NCBI GenBank assembly: GCA_963383645.1
Contig: OY726559.1
Location: forward strand, 117,678,905-117,742,904
Origin: Muscardinus avellanarius
Lineage: Eukaryota; Chordata; Mammalia; Rodentia; Gliridae
Direction of reading: 5' to 3'
DNA: 64,000 nt
Part shown: piece after piece, positions 41,401-64,000 of the stretch
Layout of the letters: each line of letters starts with the position of its first letter
How positions within the stretch are numbered: the first letter of the stretch is position 1
Made by a program: the position numbers and the translations under genes
Notes under the pieces: generated by a model
What the model saw: the letters and a program-made list of their open reading frames with translations, nothing else
What the model was told of the DNA's origin: nothing
Database searches by the model: none

Positions 41401-43169
41401 GTGTGTGTGTGTGGTGTGGTGTGTGTGTGTGTGTGTGTGGTGTGTGTGTGTGGTGTGTGGTGTGTGTGTGTGTGTGTGTGTATGGTACTGGGGATTAAAC
41501 CTAGGAGTGTTCTACCTCTTCGCCATACTCCCAGCTCTACTTGGTTTATTCATTCACTTATTTGTTTGTTTTTTGTGGAACTGGGGATTGAACCCAGAGG
41601 TATTCTCCCTTTAAGCTGCACCCCAGCCCAATTTTATTTCTTATTTGGAAACGGGGTCTTGCTAGGTTGATGAATGTCTGACTACTTACGTTGGTTTCAA
41701 ACCTGCGATCGGCCTCCCAGATACTTGGATCACAAGCACGCACCACCATGCCCAGCATTATTTGTTCATTCTAAAGCAGTCTTGCTAAGTTGCTGAGGGT
41801 CTTACTAAGTTGTTAAAACTGGCCATGAACCTGAGATCCTCGTCTCAGCCTCCCAAGTACCAGGACTATAGGCGTGCACCACCATGCCCAGCTAAATAAA
41901 AGTGTAAAAATTTAAGTGGGGGCCAGAAGTGTAGTGCACTTGCCTAGCCTGTGCAAATCCCCTCGACTCAATTCTTAGAATAAAGGGGAAAAAATAAAAC
42001 AAAGGAATAAAAGGAGGGAGAGAATATTTATTATGATTGTAAGTTCCTGGCCAGCCTTAGCAATTTAGTGAGGTCCTCCATAACTTAGTGAGATCCTGTT
42101 TCAAAATAAAAAATAAGAGCTTGGAGCAGAATGTCCCTGGTTTCAATCTCCAGCACCACAAAATAAATATAAGTGAATGGTGGCCCTGAATTCAATCCCT
42201 ACGCATGTGAGCGTGTGCACCCCCCAACCCCCAAAGATATAAAAACTTTTTTTGATACTGGGGATTGAATCCAGAGGCATTCTACTCTAAGCTCTACCCC
42301 CAGCCCAATTTTTTTTTTTTTTTGTGGTATTGGGGTTCCTGGAAACCCTTCTACCTCTGGACTACACTCCCAGACCTATTTTTTTTTTAATATTTTTATT
42401 TGGAATCAGGGTCTCTTAAGCTGGCTTCGAACCTGCGCGATCCTCCTGTCTCCGCCTCCCAAGTGGGGGGATTACAAGCGTGCGTCACCATGCCCAGCAA
42501 GCCAACTCAATTTTATATCTTATTTGGAAACAAGATCTCACTAGGTTAGCTCAATTTTATATCTTATTTGGAAACAAGATCTCACTAGGTTGCTGAAAGC
42601 CTCGCTAAGTTGCTGAGGCTGGCCTCAAACCTGCTATCCTCCTGTCTCAGCCTCCCAAGTACTGGGATTACAAGAATGCGTCACCACACCTGGTTTGTCT
42701 TTTTAACCAGGGAATGATCATGTTTAAAAAATCCCCTGTTCCTCAATCCATGCCAGATGTGGTAGCCTACGCCGGTAATCCCACCTACCTAGGAGACCAA
42801 AGCAGGAGAATGGCAGGTTCAAGGCCAGCTTAGGCAACTTGGTGAGAACCAGAGTCTCAAAATAAAAAAAGGGCTGGGGATGTAGCTACTCGGTGGAATA
42901 GTACTCAACTGTGTTCAATCCCTGGGAGTGTAAAAACTAAAAGAAAATCACACAAGCAAATCTCCCATGATAAAAAGTTCCTTACCATGGAGACACTTCC
43001 TACCGGATGCCGCCCTATCCTTCTCGGCAGGTTCTTACTTTTTCCTCAGAGGAACCGCTGAGGTCTGACCTTGTGGGAAAGTCCCTTCCTCCGTCCGTAA
43101 TCAAGCGAGCCAAGTTCCTACTTACCCGAAACCTAAGGTCTTCTCGCCTGCCTCTTGCATGGTTCCCAT
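30914..43169 (-). CDS. BNIPL: BNIPL, BCH-domain protein, ten coding exons, 338 codons
   Basis: BNIPL belongs to the BNIP2/p50RhoGAP family; it is reported to interact with BCL2 and CDC42GAP-type proteins and to affect growth and apoptosis. Exons 5'->3' are 43169-43126, 40578-40528, 39290-39226, 39008-38787, 36242-36060, 35663-35561, 35403-35272, 34099-34013, 31396-31298 and 30944-30914. Phases agree at every junction and the sum is 1017 bases with stop. It starts [10 protein letters not shown]. An acidic, Ser-rich region ([18 protein letters not shown]) is followed from about residue 150 by the BCH domain ([75 protein letters not shown]). Human BNIPL has 357 residues; the N terminus here is shorter and the C-terminal tail ends DLHRGA. 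Confidence 0.92.
31298..31396 (-). CDS. BNIPL: BNIPL exon 9
   Basis: It encodes [20 protein letters not shown] and on to IPDAVR. The acceptor is TTTTTTTTAG and the donor AGACA|GTGAGT. Confidence 0.92.
31513..33560 (-). repeat. Dense minus-strand SINE array in BNIPL intron
   Basis: Pieces: ID 31513-31580; (ATTT)n about 31590-31645; B-type 31645-31828; halves 31828-31945 and 31950-32055; (CA)n about 32078-32118; ID 32120-32190; D-type 32200-32428; half 32430-32570; ID 32585-32640; (ATTT)n about 32645-32695; B-type 32710-32890; A-type 32930-33115; T/A-rich 33115-33150; ID 33150-33210; A-type 33230-33425; half 33430-33560. Confidence 0.72.
33565..33730. repeat. Compound trinucleotide microsatellite
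   Basis: On the plus strand it passes through CTG, CTA/CCA, then about 25 CTT units and about 15 CTC units before a T-run. The plus strand is nearly pure pyrimidine for about 130 bases, and the minus strand is GAA/GAG. It sits between two SINEs inside a BNIPL intron. Poly-Leu and poly-Arg frames here are not genes. Confidence 0.95.
33731..33948 (-). repeat. B1-ID SINE, subtype D, minus
   Basis: GGTCTGGGGATGG-type start (CATGTCTGGGGATGGAACTC), GTTGCGGAGGGCC, and GTGCGCCACCACGCCCGGC end. It lies about 60 bases downstream (transcript sense) of BNIPL exon 8. Confidence 0.85.
34013..34099 (-). CDS. BNIPL: BNIPL exon 8
   Basis: It encodes [20 protein letters not shown] through LLRPFI. The acceptor is CTCTTCTTCAG and the donor ATCAG|GTACTAG. 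Confidence 0.93.
34321..34526 (-). repeat. B1-ID SINE, minus
   Basis: Poly(T) then GGTGGTACTGGGGATGGAAC through CCACCACGCCCGGCTC. A-type. Confidence 0.85.
34610..34780 (+). repeat. Purine-rich stretch
   Basis: About 170 bases consist very largely of A and G (GGAAGGGAAAAGGAAGAGGG, then AGAAGGAAAAAGC) in BNIPL intron 7. It has no clear repeat unit. Confidence 0.6.
34903..35075 (+). repeat. B1-ID SINE, truncated subtype D
   Basis: GCTGGGCGTGGTGGTGTGTG through GGGCAAGGGGTGTAG to CCCCCAGACCC, with part of the B1 arm missing and a CCCA/CACA tail. Confidence 0.8.
35272..35403 (-). CDS. BNIPL: BNIPL exon 7
   Basis: It encodes [20 protein letters not shown], then [20 protein letters not shown] and LDR. 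The donor is CGCCG|GTGAGA. Confidence 0.95.
35561..35663 (-). CDS. BNIPL: BNIPL exon 6
   Basis: It encodes [20 protein letters not shown], then [13 protein letters not shown]. The acceptor is GTCCCTAG and the donor TTTAG|GTGAGG. Confidence 0.95.
35818..36020 (-). repeat. B1-ID SINE, minus, next to BNIPL exon 5
   Basis: TTTGGTGGTATTACGGATCA through CACCACGTCCAGC. It ends 40 bases from the exon 5 donor at 36059. Confidence 0.75.
36060..36242 (-). CDS. BNIPL: BNIPL exon 5 (start of BCH domain)
   Basis: It encodes [20 protein letters not shown], then [16 protein letters not shown] and [16 protein letters not shown]. The acceptor is CTCTGTTTCAG and the donor GGAG|GTAATG. Confidence 0.95.
36452..36490 (+). 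repeat. (CT)n microsatellite
   Basis: About 19 CT units precede a T-run and a reversed SINE. Confidence 0.9.
36491..37870 (-). repeat. Minus-strand SINE array in BNIPL intron 4
   Basis: Pieces: 36491-36690; ID 36765-36825; ID 36850-36925; D-type 36930-37148; half 37150-37300; ID about 37320-37390; D-type 37400-37620; half 37620-37760; half 37765-37870. Confidence 0.72.
37880..38246 (+). repeat. Plus-strand SINEs
   Basis: A diverged copy occupies about 37880-38020 and an A-type copy starts about 38105. The second is interrupted inside its ID tail by the short retroposon at 38253. Confidence 0.7.
38253..38392 (+). mobile_element. Short polyadenylated retroposon, copy 1 (about 100-nt body)
   Basis: The body starts GGGTGTATTCATTTCGG and contains the perfect 15-base palindrome ATGCCATTTTGGCAT (38281-38295) flanked by C and G runs, so it can form a longer hairpin. 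AATAAA lies at 38333-38338, 14 bases before a CAAA-rich tail. The flanks repeat AGGCTC (38247-38252 and 38393-38398), and the interrupted ID tail resumes after the insert. It has a cap-like start, poly(A) signal and tail but no pol III boxes that I can see. It may be a retroposed LTR R region or another short pol II RNA. Confidence 0.75.
38399..38740. repeat. ID remnant, (ATTT)n and minus subtype D SINE
   Basis: The resumed ID/B1 remnant occupies 38399-38435, (ATT)/(ATTT) runs 38440-38490, a D-type minus copy 38490-38655 and a B1 half 38655-38740. The last ends 46 bases before the BNIPL exon 4 donor end. Confidence 0.7.
38787..39008 (-). CDS. BNIPL: BNIPL exon 4 (acidic, Ser-rich region)
   Basis: It encodes [34 protein letters not shown] and [12 protein letters not shown]. 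The acceptor is CCAACCCCAG and the donor GGAAG|GTGAGA. Confidence 0.93.
39226..39290 (-). CDS. BNIPL: BNIPL exon 3
   Basis: It encodes [21 protein letters not shown]. The acceptor CCTTTCTAG starts only about 30 bases downstream of a C-type SINE lying in the upstream intron. Confidence 0.92.
39319..39508 (+). repeat. B1-ID SINE, subtype C, near consensus
   Basis: GAGCCGGGCGCGGTGGCGCA through CTGGCTTAAGAGACCCTG and GGTTTCCAGGAACCCCAGTA with a poly(A) tail. It starts about 29 bases from the BNIPL exon 3 acceptor end. Confidence 0.88.
39605..40260 (-). repeat. Minus-strand SINEs
   Basis: Pieces: ID 39605-39680; A-type 39685-39885; half 39890-39995; A/D-type 40055-40260. The last is directly followed by the retroposon copy 2 duplication. 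Confidence 0.75.
40276..40379 (-). mobile_element. Short polyadenylated retroposon, copy 2
   Basis: Read on the minus strand it starts GGGTGTATTCATTTCGAG, has the same ATGCCATTTTGGCAT hairpin core (plus coordinates 40337-40351) and AATAAA at 40303-40298, and then a poly(A) tail 14 bases later. The target-site duplication CCAGCACATTTTTTT is intact at 40261-40275 and 40380-40394, with a TTTT/AAAA-type insertion site. It differs from copy 1 at only a few positions plus small indels. Confidence 0.8.
40528..40578 (-). CDS. BNIPL: BNIPL exon 2
   Basis: It encodes [16 protein letters not shown]; the human counterpart ends [15 protein letters not shown]. The donor is CCTGG|GTGAGG. The acceptor was chosen by phase (CCCCTGAG|GTCC); the upstream CAACAG would break the frame. 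Confidence 0.8.
41128..41385 (+). repeat. Plus-strand SINE and extra ID tail
   Basis: A diverged copy occupies 41128-41300 and a second ID module about 41335-41385. Confidence 0.7.
41390..41485 (+). repeat. (GT)n microsatellite with periodic GG
   Basis: About 95 bases of GT are broken by repeated GGTGTGGTGTG units, giving a GT-rich, GG-dotted track. Confidence 0.9.
41486..42690. repeat. Mostly minus-strand SINEs in BNIPL intron 1
   Basis: Pieces: - ID 41486-41545; - A-type 41570-41755; - half 41755-41895; + old ID about 41905-41975; + half and ID 42040-42165; + ID 42170-42215; - ID 42250-42310; - C-type 42325-42500; - half 42505-42690 containing a tandem duplication. Confidence 0.7.
42506..42592 (+). 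repeat. 44-base tandem duplication inside a SINE
   Basis: The stretch CTCAATTTTATATCTTATTT... recurs exactly 44 bases later (42506 and 42550). The two copies are almost identical, so the duplication is recent. Confidence 0.9.
42745..42945 (+). repeat. Old B1-ID SINE
   Basis: A plus copy with strong divergence (GCCAGATGTGGTAGCCTACG...AATCCCTGGGAGTG). Confidence 0.6.
43126..43169 (-). CDS. BNIPL: BNIPL first coding exon
   Basis: The ATG at 43169 begins [14 protein letters not shown], matching human MGTIQEAGKKT. The donor is TTCGG|GTAAGT. The 5'UTR extends to the right, to about 43400. Confidence 0.85.
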
Positions 43170-43400
43170 CTTGACCAGTCTTCTTGTCTTTTTCTTTAAG
43201 CACTCGAGCTGCGGGGGAGCTGGTTGTCCCAACCCCCAACCTCTTCCCCCTTTCTGTCTCAGCTGTTGGTGCTCTGGACTCTGGAGGAGGGAGGTGTGGA
43301 AGGGAGGTAACCTCATCTTCAAACAGGTTTTGCTACCTCCCCTCCCAGGGAGCAGGTTTTCCCAAAAGACAAGCCCCGCCTCCGTTTGGGGGAGGAGAAT
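43170..43400 (-). promoter_or_regulatory. BNIPL: BNIPL 5'UTR and likely promoter area
   Basis: Unique, SINE-free sequence lies directly upstream of the BNIPL ATG, between exon 1 and a SINE pair at 43420. It is moderately GC-rich, not a strong CpG island. No TATA box is obvious. Confidence 0.45.
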
Positions 43401-43419
43401 AATTTTCTAGGGTGGCTAG

Positions 43420-44148
43420 TCTTTTTTTGGGTTTTTTTTTTTGCGGGTCTGGGGATGGAACTCAGGGGCATTTGACCTCTGAGCTACACCCCCTTGCCTT
43501 ATTTTTTATTCTTTATTTTGAAACCGGGTCTCACTGAGTCGCAGAGGCCTCACTAAGTAGCTGAGGCTGTCTGCAAACCGCGATCCTCCAGGTCTCAGCC
43601 TCCCGAACGCTGGGATTACCAGTGTGCACCACCACGCCCGGTGTCTTTTTTTTTTTTTTTTTTTGCGGGTCTGGGGATGGAACCCAGGGGCATTTGACCT
43701 CCGAGCTATACCCCCTGCCCTATTTTTTATTCTTTATGTTTGAAACAGGGTCTCACTAGGTTGCGGAGGGCCTCACTTAGTAGCTGAGGCTGTCTGTGAA
43801 CCGCGATCCTCTGGTCTCAGCCTCCCGAATGCTGGGATTACAAGTGTGTGCCACCACGCCCAGCTGGGTGGCTAGTCTTGGGTGAACCTAAAGAGACAAT
43901 TTTTTTCCCCTTCCTTATAGAGAGTCCTTACAACCTTCTAGAAGTTGCTTTTTCTTCTTATTTATTTATTTTTGGTGATACTGGGGATGGAACCCTTCTA
44001 CCTCCAGGCTACACTCCCAGACCTATTTTATACTTTTATTTGGAAATAGGGTCTCTTAAACCAGAGAGGCTGGCTTCGAACCTGCGTGATCCTCCTGTCT
44101 CCGCCTCCCAAGCGTGGGGATTACATGCGTGCGCCACCACGCCTGGCT
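43420..44148 (-). repeat. Two tandem subtype D SINEs and one subtype C SINE, minus
   Basis: D-type copies at 43420-43645 and 43648-43865 lie back to back, each with its own T-run. A C-type copy occupies 43960-44148. Confidence 0.85.
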
Positions 44149-44171
44149 TCTTGGCTTCTTATTTTCTTAAA

Positions 44172-44925
44172 GGCAATGTAAGCCAGGTATCACAGCTCAC
44201 ACCTGTAATCCCAGTGCTTGGGAGGCTGAGACAAGAGAATCACAGGTTCAGAGTCAGCCTCAGCAACTTTGTACAGCTCTCAGCAACTTAGTGAGACCCT
44301 CTTTTCAAATAAAAAATAAAGCCGGGCATGGTGGCGCACACTTGTAATCCCAGCATTTGGGAGGCTGAGACCGGAGGATCACGGTTCGCGGACAGCCTCA
44401 GCTACTCAGTGAGGCCCTCCACAACTTAGTGAGACCCTGTTTCAAAATAAAGAATAAAAAAATAGGGCAGGGGGTGTAGCTTGGAGGTCAAATGCCTCTG
44501 GGCTCCATCCCCAGACCCACAAAAAACAAAAAACAAAACAAACAAACAAAAAACCCAAAATAAAATAAAATAAGGCTGAGGGTATAGGCCCCCGGGTTCT
44601 ACCCCAGTACTACCAAAAGAAAAAAAGAAAAAAAAGGCAATAGGAGGCACCCTTTTGGTTGTAAGGCTCCCCTGGGCCTTACAAGCATAAGCAAAACCAG
44701 GATAAGCTGAGCGTGGTGGCACATGCTTGTAATCCCCACATATGGGAGGCTGAGACAGGAGGATCCGGGTTCGCGGACAGCCTCAGCTTAGTGAGGCCCT
44801 TTGCAACTTAGTGGGACCCTGTTTCAAAGTAAAGAACAAAAATTGGGCTTGGGGTGTAGCTCAGAGGTAGAATGGCCCTGGGCTCCATCTCCAGTGCTGC
44901 AAAATAAAAACAAAAACAACAACAA
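44172..44925 (+). repeat. Plus-strand SINEs between PRUNE1 and BNIPL
   Basis: Pieces: A-type half 44172-44310; D-type 44322-44520; ID 44570-44620; A/D-type 44705-44900 with a CAA-rich tail. Confidence 0.75.
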
Positions 44926-45054
44926 CAAAAGAGGGTCAACAGAAGGGAGACTTTGCATCTATTCAGAAGGAAGGAGGGAGATGAATTTGTTGGAGGCTGA
45001 AACACTTATTGGAGGGAAAGGACTGAGTATGGCTGTAAAAAGACACAGTGAGGC

Positions 45055-46387
45055 CCCAAACAGGAAAAAAGTATTTAATACTTTAACAAAATGCAAAATA
45101 AAGTACCCAAGTTACAAAACATAAATTCCTTTGGTTCAATGATCAAACCACTATTTCTACCTTCCAAATGGCTACAGACACCATACCCTCAAAATCAGAC
45201 TGCCCCTCAAACCATGCCCAAACCATCACACACCCCACGTTCAGTGACACCCTTGGCAATTTACACGGGGAGGCGAAGGGGAGCGGGTCAGCATCAAGGG
45301 GAAAAGGAGACTACACATGCAGAACTGTGGGCGGTGGGGTCCCCGCTGGGTTGCTACGGACGCGTCATATCCCTGTACATGCTACATGAGGCTAAACCCC
45401 TTGGTACAATCACACATAAATACAATCCAGTGCTCCCGAGCATTCCCAGGGAAAACGAGAGAACTCAGAGCGGAGGGGAGAGAAAGGTGGCAGATTGCAG
45501 ACCGCCAGGGAACATCTGTGGTCCAAACCCTGTTTCACAGACGGTGAAGACGAGACCGAGAGTAGCATGTCTCGCCAAAAGACCTGGTTCGTGGCACTCA
45601 GTATTAGAACTCCATGCTCCCTCTCAACTTTAGCAGAGGAAGAGAGGGACAGGAGACAGAGCCACTAGGCAGGGACAGGCCCGGGATGAACGTTCCAGTC
45701 CTGCCACGGTCTGGGGAAATGGCCAATGAGGTCTTAAGGGGTTCACAGGGTTCCTGCGGCTCCAGGACAGAGAGCCAGGCCACTGGATCAGGACGGAAAA
45801 AAACAGCCTCCAATCTACTCCCAAACAAGACCCGAAACAGTCACGAAAAGCTCAGGGGAGAAAGTCATCTCTGTATCAGACACCGCCACCTCACTGTGGG
45901 CAGAAAGAAGAGTGTGAAGGCGAGACCCGGAATACGTTTCCAAGGTGCACCCTCTTTTCTATGGAGCTAGAAGTAGGTATTCAATAAATACTTGGAAGAA
46001 CCAGTGAACTCACGGAGCCAGTCAGTGAAGGTTTGGTTCCATGACAGGGAAGGATTGTGCTCCAATGCTCCCTGAGGGCACCTTTGGGGCCTACATTCTT
46101 TTTTGTCCTACTCTGCTGGGACATGGATATATCACACTGTGCCCCTGGCAAATGGAATCGAGGAGAGTCACTGCAGATTTAAATAATACAATTAAATAAT
46201 AAAACTCATCTGATTGGCATAGACAGGAGGGAAAAGGCGGAAAGCCATTCTTCCAGCAGCTGCTTTCGTTCCCTTCTCCCTCCCCCCAGTGTTAGGAGAA
46301 CAGTACACTCGGCTGCCGTGCGATCCCCCGCCCCCCAACACATGCACCAGAGGGGCTCGCGCGGTGGCCCCCTCCCCGCCGCCACAG
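45055..46387 (-). other. PRUNE1: PRUNE1 3'UTR
   Basis: About 1.3 kb of SINE-free unique sequence extends from the PRUNE1 stop to an ATTAAA signal. Open frames on either strand here have no family features. Confidence 0.7.
45074..45079 (-). terminator. PRUNE1: PRUNE1 poly(A) signal (ATTAAA)
   Basis: TTTAAT on plus is ATTAAA on the transcript, the commonest AATAAA variant. It lies at the end of the unique block. Confidence 0.5.
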
Positions 46388-63403
<17,016 letters not shown>

Positions 63404-63539
63404 CTGGATAAGAAAATGAAAAGAAAGTTTCACAATGTTTTAGAACAGACAGAAGTAACAAGATTAGGCTGTGTATGTGGCTGAGGAGCAGAGTATGTGC
63501 TTATCTTGGGCAAATTATTGCCTTTTACAAGGCTCCACA

Positions 63540-63960
63540 GTCTTGGCCCACGCCTGTAATCTCAGTACGTGGGAGGCTGATACAAGAGGATCACAGGTTT
63601 GAAGCCAGCCTTAGCAACTTAGCAAGGTCCTCAGCAACTTAATGATTCAAAATTAAAAAATAGCCAGGCGTGGTGGCGCACGCTTGTAATCCCTGCGCTT
63701 GGAAGGCTGAGACAGGAGGATCGCACGGGTTCGAAGCCAGCCTCAGCTACTTAGTGAGGCTCTCAGCAACTTAGTGAGACCCTGTTTCCAAATAAAATAC
63801 AAAAAAGGTCTGGGAGTATAGCCCGGAGGTAGAAAGCCTCTGGGTTCCACCCCTAGTACCACAAAAAAAAAAAAAAAAAGAAAAAAGAAAGTAGGTCTGG
63901 GAGTATAGCCTGGAGGTAGAAAGCCTCTGGGTTCCACCCCAAGACCACCAATAAAAAAAA
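63540..63960 (+). repeat. Plus-strand SINEs with a doubled ID tail
   Basis: A half copy occupies 63545-63660. A near-consensus B-type copy occupies 63664-63860 with a poly(A) tail. A second ID tail at 63893-63945 (GGTCTGGGAGTATAGCCTGG) gives the dimeric-ID layout. Confidence 0.8.
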
Positions 63961-64000
63961 AAAAAAGAAAAAAGAAAAAAAAATGAATAAAAAATAGGGC

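Noticed and set aside
45091..45970. Frames of 118 and 180 codons opposite the PRUNE1 3'UTR
   Set aside because: No recognisable domain, no splice structure and no promoter; chance frames in unique UTR sequence.

Overview
The window looks like nuclear DNA from a rodent, most likely a squirrel-type (sciurid) genome. The non-coding sequence is packed with well over a hundred copies of one short retroposon: a 7SL-derived B1 head joined to a tRNA-Ala-derived ID tail, the architecture known as MEN / B1-dID from squirrels, dormice and beavers. Protein-coding exons have GT-AG introns, CpG-island promoters and AATAAA or ATTAAA poly(A) signals. There are no bacterial-style genes, no operons and no CRISPR array.

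Gene order from left to right is: the 5' end of GABPB2 (minus, inferred from position), MLLT11 (minus), CDC42SE1 (plus), MENT/C1orf56 (minus), BNIPL (minus) and PRUNE1 (minus, its first two coding exons beyond the right edge). This is the human 1q21.3 block GABPB2-MLLT11-CDC42SE1-MENT-BNIPL-PRUNE1 in reverse orientation. Five genes were identified from their translated exons. Exon borders were set by requiring canonical GT-AG sites and matching codon phase.

Layout: 1-1420, SINEs, probably GABPB2 intron 1; 1425-2250, CpG island with ETS/GABP and YY1 motifs; 2300-6680, SINE-rich spacer; 6675-13860, MLLT11 (coding exon 8080-8352); 13800-14300, divergent CpG-island promoter shared by MLLT11 and CDC42SE1; 14000-24970, CDC42SE1 (79 codons in three exons, long 3'UTR); 25000-27310, spacer between convergent genes; 27310-30400, MENT; 30400-43400, BNIPL (ten coding exons, 338 codons); 45055 to beyond 64000, PRUNE1 (six coding exons, corresponding to human residues 45-453).

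The genes do not form one pathway. CDC42SE1 binds CDC42 through a CRIB motif. BNIPL carries a BCH domain of the BNIP2/p50RhoGAP family. PRUNE1 is a DHH-family phosphoesterase. MLLT11 is a small cofactor and KMT2A fusion partner, and MENT is a secreted or vesicular protein with a signal peptide.

Main points for a second look: (1) a one-base insertion in the PRUNE1 exon at 56251-56410, in codon 177, two codons before the conserved Asp179; (2) a roughly 100-nt polyadenylated retroposon present twice (38253-38392 plus, 40276-40379 minus) with the same 5' start, a conserved hairpin and a poly(A) signal 14 nt before the tail, resembling a retroposed LTR R region; (3) at least four diagnostic subfamilies of the B1-ID SINE, one with a rebuilt tRNA-like tail; (4) a CpG-bearing, LTR-like island at 4735-5068 containing the TCTCGCGAGA palindrome; (5) a compound triplet microsatellite of about 165 bp in a BNIPL intron.
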